This document shows positions 54,389 to 64,000 of a stretch of 64,000 nt of DNA, one piece after another. Each line of letters starts with the position of its first letter. Within the stretch, counting starts at the first letter, position 1. This DNA is from Amborella trichopoda. Its lineage: Eukaryota > Streptophyta > Magnoliopsida > Amborellales > Amborellaceae. Below the pieces are notes generated by a model. It was not told the origin of the DNA, did not search any database, and was given only the letters and a program-made list of their open reading frames with translations. The stretch spans positions 2,516,468 to 2,580,467 of the forward strand of contig NW_006497083.1 of the NCBI RefSeq assembly GCF_000471905.2, in the 5' to 3' direction. Made by a program: the position numbers and the translations under genes.

Positions 54389-56181
54389 TGTTGAGTCTAT
54401 GTGGCCTTTAAAAGCCTTATGATAGACTTTATAAGTCATATTTAATAAATGAAACATAAACTCAATGGGAGTGTGGTCCTTTTATGGACCATACTAAGCA
54501 AATGTTGTTTGCTGATACTCAGACTAGGCTCGACGAGCTAGGCCAGTCGAGGTTTGGAAAAACCCAAGATACCTAGGCATAAGGATCTAACCGAAAAAGA
54601 TTTAGTGGGTTAGCCCTTAATGAGGTCGGGGTATGCCTGGATGAGAGTCGATGGACTGTGTGGCCCTTGCGTGTGATGAATAGCCTTTAGAGACATGGCT
54701 AAAACCTCATCGTTATATCATTACACGACATGTATATAGATAGTTGTTTTGAAATTCGTCAATGAGGGTGAAGCGTGTACATGTGCGAAAGATTACCCCT
54801 ATGCACCGTAGAGTCATGGTTGCATCATGCTCTGGAGCATCATGATTTTTGTCTCTAAGAAAGAACCTGAAATCTATAAACCGAGATTGTGTCCCTTAGT
54901 CTATTGGCTTATTTTGGTGGTCCAATCATGAACCCCTGCAGTGGACTGTGGGTCATGGGAACTGTTGGGTCAGTTTGAGAAAGCTAGGCGGGTCGTGATT
55001 CACAGTTGAAGGTGGAGTGCTCCCATGTATCGATAATTTCCTTGATCCAACGGATCCGAATCCCATCAAAATTAATTAATTTTATGTTATGTGATTTTTA
55101 GAATGTTTATTTGAATTTTTGTAAATCTTTTGATATTTTATGTTTGTCATTTGGATTTATAAATTAAGAGAAATTAATTTTTCAATATTTTAAATAAAAT
55201 ATAAGATTTTAAAATTCTAAATATGAAATAAAATATTTTCTAAAGATATTTGGGACCTCCATATAATATGGGGCCCAAAATTTAAAAAGATGTGGATTAG
55301 GTGGGACCCACACGTGGCCACCAAAAGGTTGGCATGCCCCACCCATTCACGTATTCTTCTTGAGAAAAATGTTTATCCTCTTGGTTGGCTTATCTTTTTA
55401 CGTATAGCCAACTTATGTGATAAGGTTGAATATTTGAGATATTTACCAATTCTTTGAATCAAGATTGATTGATCAAATAATTAAAGATTGGATATATTAA
55501 CATATAAATTTTCTTATTTAATGAGAATAGATTTAATAAAGGGAGGATAATGCTTATCTCTTTGAATCTTGATGGTGGATCAAGGAGATGGATGACTCAA
55601 ATCTTTTACCCTACAAGTCTCCTTAGATCGACGGTTGAGATTTGACCCTACTAATTGAGGCCAAATCTATGGCATATAAAATCTATAAAATGAGGTCTTC
55701 CCCTTCATAAAATTACGTACGTATTCTCTCCTCTCTCTACCTACCCAAATTTAGTTCTCTCTGGATTACCAAAGGGGAGACACATCCCAAGTTTTATCAT
55801 CTCTCTCTCCAAGGTGTTTCGAGTATTACATATTACCTCTTTTCTTTTGGGTAGTTCCAAGTTTTATCATCTCTCTCTCCAAGTTGTTTCGGGTATTACA
55901 TACTACCTCTTTCTATTTGGGTAGTTCTCTTTGGGTGGCACGCTTAAACTTAGGTGGTGTTTTTATTTGTGGGTGGCAAAGGGGTCGAACCCCTTGTTAG
56001 TAAATCTCTCCCTCTCTGATATCCATCTCTCATCTCTCTAAAATCTTGATCAATATTAAGTCATTGAGTGAATTTTTGCTATAGTAGGAAAATCAACATA
56101 CCGATCACAGATCCCGAGCACCATCGGAAGGAGGAGACTCGGCGTGGGGTGTACTAAGCCCGGTTGAGGTAATCTTCGACA
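54389..56181 (+). repeat. 3' LTR of the copia element, about 1.8 kb
   Basis: It starts tgttgagtc immediately after the polypurine tract 54378-54388 and ends cttcgaca. TATAAAA at 55684-55690 lies about 500 bp from the end, followed by a ctctctc-rich leader. A 60-bp internal direct repeat (tttatcatctctctctccaag) occurs near 55792-55882. It has no protein-coding content. Confidence 0.82.
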
Positions 56182-56479
56182 ATTGTACCTTTTTAAATAT
56201 TTATTTATGTTTTGATCTTCTTTTCCCATAAAGCAATAAAAGTCTAGTTGTCTTTGTTGAATAAAGAATTATATTTGAAGAGGTAGCAATTGAGAACTGA
56301 TTTTATTTTATTTTATTTTTTGAAGAGTGGTTTGACTATACTTGGACATTGTAAGTGATCTTGCCGGTGTAAGAATAAATAATTCTTTTAAATATATACA
56401 TCGTGCTTTATCATAAAGTCCTTTCAAAAGGGAGATACTGATGGCCAAGAAAGAGAGGAATATATTAAGAATAAAGTTG
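56182..56479. other. spacer downstream of the LTR
   Basis: AT-rich sequence with a tttta microrepeat near 56300-56320. I recognise nothing else. Confidence 0.4.
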
Positions 56480-57128
56480 TTAACAACTTGGCACCTATAA
56501 TGAATACTAATATAGGTGGAATCCCAACTGTCAGATTTTTATCAGGTGGTTCGAAATACATATCACTATCTAAACCAATGTTATCAAATACACTTCGTTT
56601 CAGTTGAAACTTTCGGATTTTAAGTATAAACCGAAGCAAAGAGAAGTGTGGTGTTGCCACTTCGGTCAGATTCGGGCCGCTTCAGTCATATTCGGCCTGC
56701 TTCGGTCGAAGATTCGAGCTGCTTCGGTCAGAAAAGAAATAGCTATATATTTTTTCTAACAACATTGATCTAAACTTTAATTTTTTTTTTATAGACCAAA
56801 TTGAGATGAAATTTGGGTGTATATACATGACACCATCGTTCACCATATACAAAAATAAAACAAATACTTTCAAGATTTAAAATGATCAAATTACCCCCAT
56901 CATTTTCAGAGATATTTTGATCATTTTATATTTTTGAAAATATTTGTTTTATATTGTTTTCTTATATGCACTATTTTTTAGTAGACATAATCAAAATTTC
57001 ATCAGGATTTGATTTCAAAAAAATATATTAAAATTCAAATAGTGATATATATTTTAACCACGTGATGAAGATTTGACAGCTCAGATTCTACTTATATTAC
57101 TATTCATTATAGGTGTCAAGTTGTTGGT
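56480..57128. mobile_element. inverted-repeat (foldback-like) element
   Basis: Left taacaacttggcacctataa then tgaatactaatata pairs with the reverse complement of the right end (caacaacttgacacctataa then tgaatagtaatata). Pairing continues inward for over 100 bp (tgtcagatttttatcaggtgg versus tgtcaaatcttcatcacgtgg). The interior carries the CTTCGGTC repeats at 56659-56732. There is no transposase and no clear target duplication. Confidence 0.65.
56659..56732. repeat. approx. 20-bp tandem repeat, four copies
   Basis: Units of cttcggtcagattcgggccg and variants (cttcagtcatattcggcctg, cttcggtcgaagattcgagctg) follow one another. They are much more GC-rich than their surroundings and lie inside the foldback-like element. 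Confidence 0.85.
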
Positions 57129-59027
57129 AGCTTTCTTTCATATGTTAAAGGTGGGAATAGATAAAATAATAAGAGTACAATAGTAATTAGGATAAGGAAA
57201 GCGTTAGGGAGGGGTATCAAATACTCTCATAAAAAGTTTGGGGGGTCCAAAAGTTTTTTATGGACCTGAGGGTGCATGCGGGATGACAGTCCACCATTGG
57301 AGGATTAGTGTCATTTTCCCAAAAATTAGAGCCTGAAAAAAGAAAACTTCCAAAATTATTATTAAAACATCCAAATGATCTAATAACATATTTTTAAATC
57401 ATTTAAATAAGGACCTTATTGGCCCTTAGAACTCGCCTCAGCCGTGGGTTGAGGCCCAACAACTCAATTTGAACAAAAGATCTTGTTCGTATTAACCCCA
57501 AATTGAGTCCCAAAATGCCTCTAAAATTTCCATATGGTTATAGCAAAAACTCAGTAAATAAAGTTATTGCCACCCTGACCAATCCCATACTCTAGCAAGG
57601 CTTATCATCATCATCATAACTTTATTCCAACTACTTGGGTCATCTACACCAATCTTGTATTATCCTTTTGCAGTTGTGGCAGAATTTTATACTGGCTACC
57701 TACTTAACATAACCCTCTTTCTCTACGCAGGCTTGGGATTGGCATGGCTGTTAAGGGCCTGGCCAAGGCGGAGTTATGTTTCATCAGGGCCCATCTTCCC
57801 AGAAACTCCATCTTCCCTAGAGTTTGATCACTCTAATTATGGGTGTGAGTCCTAGACCATTTAAAAAACATAGAGTTCACTAAGGCCCGCTTGGGCGCAT
57901 GAAATTTTAGCAAAAGTAATATGTTTTCATGCACTAATTCATGACTGATAGGCATCTGGTATGGTTTACCACTATAAACAAGAGTGCCTATTTCTTTGTG
58001 ACCCCGCTTACTCCCAATATACCACCAAAATAAAATATGCTTTTTTTTATTTTCATTATAGGAGAATTCTTTTATATACTATGGTTGCTCAAAGCTACTG
58101 TCCTTTAGGATAACCTGTAAAAGCAACTATTTTTTATATGACTACTAGCGGTTCTATAGGCATCATCCCTCTTGCAATATTTAAGTAGCACAATTGAGAG
58201 TATTCCATCACAAAAATGTCTATTTTTTTTATATTATGCAAGAAGATGACCCTTTTTATTTTCACGACAAGTGTTTTTTTCTCTTCTTTTTTTATCCTTG
58301 AATTTTTAAAGTAATTCATGCTTTGTTCTTATTTATTTTCTTTAGTGACCCTTTCTATCTTATTTATTTGGATAACTCTCTCTCTAATTTTAAGATTACT
58401 CTCTCTTTTATGAGAATAATATAGAATATATGAGAGAGATGATGTAGACAATAAAATGTGAAAAAGAAAGAAACAAGAAAAGATAAATCTAAAAGATTAA
58501 AAAGCCAAAGACATGGATAAGGCATAGCGAAAAATTAAGATAAGATCAAGATGACGGAGATTTTAGGAGAGAAGACACATGAAAGAGATGCTGTAGATAA
58601 TAAAACGTGTGTGTGTGTGAGAGAGAAAAATAAGAAAAGATAAATTTAAAACAAATTAAAAATCCAAAATGTAGGAAAGTAAAACAATTAAATAGAATGA
58701 TTTCCACCTTTAATTAGATATACATGTCTATGAGAGTGTGAGAGATCGAATCAAGGGAGATAGAAAGGAGGAAATGAGAAAGAGATGAAGATGTGGAAAG
58801 ATTTTAGGACGATCTTTGGGACAGAAATGGGAATATGTAAGGAAGAGTAAAAGGAATAGGTTGTATTAGAGATTCTATTATAGGTGAGAAAAAGATCGAG
58901 AAAGAGATATCTAGAAAAAACTAGTTGGATTCTATTATGACATTATATTAATTACAAAAATAATTAGAATTTTAAGTAAATATTATGAATATAAATACTA
59001 TTCAATTTAAACTTAATAATATAAGAG
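57129..59027. other. gene-free AT-rich DNA with local duplications
   Basis: No gene is supported. Two related blocks (about 58433-58520 and 58578-58672) share atgagagagatgatgtagac or aaagagatgctgtagataat, then aataaaa and aagaaaagataaat. Confidence 0.45.
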
Positions 59028-59245
59028 TGTCTACAAAGAGATCATTTATCTTCTATACATGGAGGTCATAATCATTTCCACTCATTAGATGTCAAATTGG
59101 ATGGCTTGAGGTGAAGTCATGAAGTCAGAGAATTATTATTTTTTTGGAACTTGTGTCTCTTCAATGACACTCTCTCAACCACCCATTTTAAAATTTAAGG
59201 GACAAGAATGATTGTGATCTATATGTACAAAAGATAATACTCTTT
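59028..59245. repeat. MITE-like element, copy d
   Basis: It contains the family words cattagatgtcaaattggatgg, ctctctcaaccaccca and gattgtgatctatatgtac that recur in 9639-9850. Its terminal repeats are weaker than in copy b. Confidence 0.45.
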
Positions 59246-59488
59246 TTATAAACAATCTCCAATATTAATATATTCTAACTATTCTATTTTTTACAATGTA
59301 ATTTATCAGTAATGGTTTAAACTAATATAATTAAATATTTTATTATAATGACTAATGGTAATGATAATTGTTATAATGTTCAAAAACATTACAGATACAA
59401 ATACTATTAATTGTACTAATAATATAATTGTAACAATATTATAATAATTATACTCATAACTATATGTATAGAAAAAACCTTAAAAACA

Positions 59489-59770
59489 CTATAGACGAAG
59501 TGCTACAGTATTTCTTCACCGCCACACACTTTTTATGTCCGTAACGGTTCATTGAATGGACTCGCAACGGATGGTCTCGCAACGGATGACGCACCATCTG
59601 TAGCGGTTCAACGTGAATTTTTTACCATCACAGACCTTGCATGTCGGTGACGGTACCACTGCGGACATGCTAGGTCCATGGCGATCGAAAAACGCGCGCC
59701 GTCCGATTTTTTCTGACACTGATGAGCCTGTGGGCAAAATACTATTCATTTTCGCTCATAGGCATTGCGT
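59489..59770. other. GC-rich island with CACTA-like start, unassigned
   Basis: After a long AT-rich tract, sequence from cactatagacgaagtgc turns GC-rich. It carries repeated cgcaacggatg (about 59566 and 59580) and tgtagcggttca/tccgtaacggttca words. Such subterminal words are seen in CACTA elements, but no transposase or opposite terminus was found. Confidence 0.3.
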
Positions 59771-61330
59771 AGTCTCTTCCATAAGTAAAATTTTATAATT
59801 ACAGATTAATAGTGAACAAGTTCTAATTTTATTTAAAGAATTTGTTAATTGTTATCAATTCATTTAGTATACAATTAATAATATATTCGTGATTTGATTA
59901 GAATCATACTAGTATCATCCCTTAGTTACTATATTTGTTATGTTAATTTTTATATGTTGTTTTAAATATTGCATAAATAATTTACTCAATTTACTAAGCT
60001 TATATCTAATATTCAATTACATAGTATAAAGAAATAGGCATAGTCCTATTTTCGAATTTAATATATTATCTAATAATATTTGTATTAATTAACATATTAT
60101 TAATACAATTTGATGGGACCTACAAAGCATGTGTATATTACCAGTTCTATTGATGCAAATAAATATAAAATTCCAATATCTCAATTCGAGAAATTGATGG
60201 GTGGGACATGTGTAAATTCTAGCTCCCTCAAAATATAAATTACACAAAGGCCGTTTTCGTTGCACAAAATTTAACATGAATGATTTTTTTTTCTTGTAAT
60301 CATTTATGAGGGATAGGTATTGCAACTTGGTCCTCCACTATCTACAAGGAAGCTAATTTATGTAAACCTTTGCCATTTATCCAACTTTACTTATTTCTAA
60401 AATGTTGCCAAAACAACATTGAGACTCCACAAGAAGAAATAACAGATTGTATTACCCCTATTCCTAAAAAATAGGGCTAGCAACTAGCCAAGCTTGGGCT
60501 AGACGAGCCTTGGCACTAGCTAGGAACTTGTTCTCAAAGGGCTGGCCCAAGTCAGGCTTGGACTGGGCTTAAGAGGCCTTGGTCCAAGCCCACTCTGGCC
60601 CAGGCTTGGGCTGGCAGAAATTGGGTGAAACAAATATTATCAAAGAGGAAAAAAAAGGAAAAAAGGACCAGTTGCATTGGGCGGCCCTATTGTGCCCTGG
60701 AACAAGCCTGCTCTGGGCTGCCCTCCAGCCATGGTGGCTCAGCCCCGGTTAGGCCCGCCCTCGAGCCATATTTTATGATCTAGGCCCCAAGATGAAAGAA
60801 AAGATAGGTAATATATCTTTTCAGAGTTATTGCCCCAGGTTTCGAGAGTCACTCGGCCATGGACTGGGTCACCAAGCCCATTTCCATTCCCACCAAAAAA
60901 GAGACTTCTTTTATATACTACGACCCTTTGGACTCTTTTCTTTTTTGGACATGTTAATTGCGGGAATGGATCATGGGATGTTATCTTGCCCCTAGGGCTG
61001 TAGTTTTCAGAATTCTTCATAAAGGTATGTAGGGTTGTTTATTTAGTATGAGGATCAACATGTCTAAGTGGGGCATAACGCTTCTATTGTAAAGTTCCAT
61101 CTTGCATTATTTACTTCACATTCAATATGAGCAATACAATACAAAAGAAAAGACCTCAGCAGGTCTCTTAGTTTGTATTTTAGAATACCTATTGAAAGTA
61201 ACACTTTAATTACCGACCACGATGTCTTTTCTCTTTAAATGTAAAATACTGGTGGGAATTAGTGTTTTATTGTCCTCTCTTATAAGAGTAAAGGGTGAAT
61301 GATGGTACATTGAGTAACTACATATTCTTA
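59771..61330. other. gene-free DNA; repeat-like GC-rich block at 60460-60780
   Basis: The part 60460-60780 is rich in ggctgg/ggcttgggct/cccaag words and looks like degenerate repeat. 60739-61020 is open on the minus strand (93 codons) and on part of the plus strand, but I recognise no family. The rest is AT-rich. Confidence 0.4.
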
Positions 61331-61705
61331 ACCAATGTTATTAGGAATGAACCGGCCACTAGACCGGTGAAGGATTTAGCTTAATCAGAACTGATAGTTG
61401 ACTAGCTACTAGACCAATGAGGAATGCGATTCAATCAAAATCGATCCAACCACAATCAAACTGGTTATATCGGATGAAAGAAAAATAGATATCATAGTCT
61501 AAGAATTTAAAATATAAAAAAGTTTGCCCAACTTCATTTAGGTGGTCAAACTAATTAAAACTGGCTGGTTTGATTGACCATAACTAGTCAAAAATTGGTT
61601 TTTGACAAGTTCTTTACGAACTCCATATTTTACCTTGGAGCAGACAAGCCAAGGTATCGGTCGGACCGACGACAGGGTCAGTTTGGTCTTGATAACTATG
61701 TTCTT
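61331..61705. repeat. MITE-like repeat with weak terminal inverted repeats
   Basis: The left end aatgttattaggaatgaacc and the reverse complement of the right end (aacatagttatcaagaccaa) are similar. The interior repeats accggt, gaccgg and aactggt words. It is related to 1337-1625. Confidence 0.5.
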
Positions 61706-62694
61706 AACCATATTGTATAACTATTGCATTTGAGTTATGTGCATACACCATTTAAGTTTATGAATAGAGCCTAACATTTTTACATTCTTCTCAAGATGTT
61801 CCTTCCATAATTCTTTCCCCTTGTGGATTCCCTCTTATGACATATAATATGCAATTAGTCCAACCTCTTGATTTTTCACTCTCTTCTCTATATTTCCCTT
61901 CTTAAATTCCCATCAATATCTTTATTTTTTTCAAAATAAAACTTTCTTATTTTTTCTTTGGAGCTCTAATCCTCGTTTTAAAGGTTTTTAAGAGTAACTA
62001 AAAGAAAAAACCAAAGTTAAAATTGTTGTTAGTATTTTCGTTGCTATTAAATAAAAACTTTGATCTCCAAAGTAATAGGGCACCATGAGTTACTATAATA
62101 TGATCTATAAGAATGAGGAGCAAAGAACACACCAAAGGGTAGTTTTATTTCTTGTCATATACATTTACATTAAGCAATCGATTCAGGGAGTCTAAGATGA
62201 AAAATTAGCATATGGTGATAGTTAGGTTTAAAGTTGCCTATGCTATTATGGGCACTTCATTGTTTCCTTTATGACTAGACAAGACATTTTATGACACTAT
62301 AATTTTTTATTATAATTAAGAAAATTTCGAATATTTTGCATTACAAAACTTTAACAGTTACATTTATGTCCCCAATATTTGATATTCATGTCTTCGATGT
62401 GATCTATCATTTACCCTATATGATTTCTTGTTACCAAACGAAATATCATACACCCGACATGATTAGTCATATTCATGTGATTTTTGTTATGAAACCCTCA
62501 TTATATTTTTGCTGTTAAAGGCTAAAAAAATTCTCACTTTGTTTATGAGACATTGAACAACATATAAATATAACTTCTCATGGGTGGATCGATGTATGAA
62601 AGCTCTCTCTAAAACTTTGTTCTTTAAAATCATACTCTTCTAATATGTTCTTGAGGCATTGGAGGATATCTTATCAATGAATCTTTCTCTAAAC

Positions 62695-62786
62695 TTTTTT
62701 AAGTACTTTGTCTGTGATGGTCTTTTTACAGGTATATTACTTTTTTAAGCCCTTTGTTTGTGATGGCCTTTTTACGGGTATATTTC
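62695..62786. repeat. 46-bp tandem duplication
   Basis: Two copies of ttttttaagtactttgtctg then tgatggtctttttacaggta. The second copy starts at 62741 with a few substitutions. Confidence 0.85.
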
Positions 62787-62900
62787 TTTAGAGAAGATAT
62801 GTCGAGAGCTTTTACCATGATATATTGGACTTGAACTTTTATCACAATGTAAATATTTTAGAGAAGATATATGCACCATTTCGATTTTCTAAATGGTCAA

Positions 62901-63014
62901 TTGACAATATTGCTATATTTGATAACGATATTCACTCATTGAGAATATTACTATCTTTGATAACAATATTCACTAATTGATAATATTGCTCTCTTTGATA
63001 ACGATATTCACGAA
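62901..63014. repeat. 38-bp tandem repeat, three copies
   Basis: Units at 62901, 62939 and 62977: ttgacaatattgctatattt then gataacgatattcactca, with a few changes per copy. Confidence 0.88.
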
Positions 63015-63076
63015 TATAGGTAATTGAATTATCTATATTACATCAATGTGTAAGAATGTACTAAAGTATATATAAA

Positions 63077-63470
63077 GGGAAAAGTTTATATAGAGCCGAG
63101 GTTCTAAACAATCAAATTCGAGCCTGCCTCAAAACTTTCACTAGAAGAGGTTGTTTTGATGCTCAAATATCCTCAAATTGATCATCTCGACATCAAGATG
63201 CATGGACATGGGAAAAAAAATGGATTTCAAGTTTTAGAAATAATGTATTTTGTAACGCATTTTTGGACAGTCAAATTTAAAGATTTTCAATTTTTCATAG
63301 ATATCATCGTTTACACTATTTTTGAAGCTTTAAACTTTATAAATAAATATAAACATATATTTTAAGGCTATCAAAATGATTTTATGTATTGAAACCACAT
63401 TCTTGGACACTATTTGAAGATGGGCTCTAATTGGATTGTTTAAAGCCTAGGCTCTACACAAACCACACCC
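63077..63470. mobile_element. 394-bp MITE, Mutator-like, with perfect 9-bp target duplication
   Basis: The termini pair over about 40 bp: left gggaaaagtttatatagagc then cgaggttctaaacaatc, right (reverse complement) gggtgtggtttgtgtagagc then ctaggctttaaacaatc. The 9-bp sequence atatataaa flanks both sides exactly (63068-63076 and 63471-63479), the length typical of Mutator-superfamily insertions. It has no coding capacity. Relatives lie at 21045-21410 and 40905-41258. Confidence 0.88.
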
Positions 63471-63479
63471 ATATATAAA

Positions 63480-64000
63480 ATATGGTTGTCTAAAAAGTAG
63501 TCATACTTTACTATGGATTTCTTTTTGGAAAAAATACTCTGGGTTTCTTTTTGGAAAAATAGCAAAGTAGAGTGTGAGCAATTGAATCAATAGGTTAGTT
63601 ACCTTTTATTTTGTAATAGTGAAACAAGTATATTACATATGAGTATTTGAAATACCTTTTTTGTTGAGGTCCGTAGTGAACTGGCTTTCTTTAATTTTAA
63701 TCCAATCATAAAAAACAAAAAATCAAAGGTTCTTCGTTTCATTAAAATAGGAGATTTGGTATGAACTGTTGCCAAAAATTAACCCACTTTATTTTGTCCC
63801 ATGCATTGAAAGATCATTAAAACTTAAGGAGTTCTTTTATAAATCTTTAAAAAAAATATTAATAGTAATTCAAGTTTTCTTAAACCATGTATTACTTATA
63901 TACTTTTTCCAATTTTCCTTTTGTTTTATTCTTGTACTCTGGACCAGGTTGTTCAATTACTATGAATTAGAAAATATCAAGAAATAAATATTCATAATGG
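63480..64000. other. gene-free AT-rich DNA at the window end
   Basis: It includes a short direct repeat of tggatttctttttggaaaaa (about 63510-63560). The 72-codon open frame at 63769-63987 has no recognisable motif. Confidence 0.4.

Larger units (their letters stand above)
52880..56181 (+). mobile_element. Ty1/copia element, 5'-truncated, long 3' LTR
   Basis: Reverse transcriptase and RNase H remnants are followed by the polypurine tract caagtgggaga and a 1.8-kb LTR. Gag, protease, integrase and the 5' LTR are absent, with sequence starting abruptly next to a broken gypsy LTR. The long LTR and the coding style are consistent with a TAR/Angela-like lineage (inference). The solo LTR at 28612 belongs to the same family. 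Confidence 0.85.

Noticed and set aside
57600..57670. Possible SINE (ttattccaactacttgggtc then atctacacc)
   Set aside because: It resembles a common plant repeat word, but no tRNA-like promoter boxes or tail could be traced around it.
60739..61020. 93-codon minus-strand frame suspected to be organelle-derived
   Set aside because: It looked gene-like but I could not match it to any plastid or mitochondrial gene I know, so no call is made.
62901..63014. Possible CRISPR-like array (regular 38-bp units)
   Set aside because: The units are contiguous with no unique spacers, and this is plant nuclear DNA; it is a minisatellite.

Overview
The window is nuclear DNA of a land plant, most likely a flowering plant with a repeat-rich genome. 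The signs are plant Ty1/copia, Ty3/gypsy and L1-type LINE remnants, MULE transposase, germin-like protein fragments, GT-AG introns, AT-rich intergenic DNA and many MITE-like repeats. The species cannot be named from the sequence. There is no bacterial operon, CRISPR array, or rRNA or tRNA gene that I can see.

Layout: (1) 1-6.8 kb holds a decayed but structurally complete minus-strand copia element at 1853-6799, with two LTRs, a primer-binding site, a polypurine tract and a near-perfect target duplication. (2) 7.1-10.7 kb holds two germin-like protein pseudogenes, head to head, each with its exon 1/intron/exon 2 structure. (3) 12.9-20.3 kb is a very large inverted repeat: two tail-to-tail copies of a 3'-truncated MULE with arms of about 3.7 kb and a 45-bp loop. 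Each arm also carries what looks like the captured 5' end of an NPH3/NPY-type gene. (4) 20.8-40.5 kb is one apparently intact host gene on the minus strand, a 167-residue protein resembling the zinc-ribbon/OB domain of RPA70. Its three short exons are separated by introns of about 5.2 and 14.0 kb that are filled with LINE remnants and a solo LTR. (5) 42.0-56.2 kb is an LTR-element cluster: a small non-autonomous minus-strand element, a large gag-only gypsy-like element, and a 5'-truncated copia with a 1.8-kb LTR. (6) 56.2-64 kb is AT-rich, with inverted-repeat elements, minisatellites and a 394-bp MITE with a perfect 9-bp target duplication.

The most notable item is the MULE inverted duplication. 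Its architecture recalls maize Mu killer, a rearranged MuDR whose hairpin RNA silences its active relatives. Whether this one is transcribed or makes small RNAs cannot be told from sequence. The next most notable is the giant-intron RPA-like gene, whose exon 3 has a 27-bp perfect inverted copy in its own intron 2.

Boundaries of degenerate repeats are approximate unless TIRs, LTR ends or splice sites are named. All alignments were done by eye.
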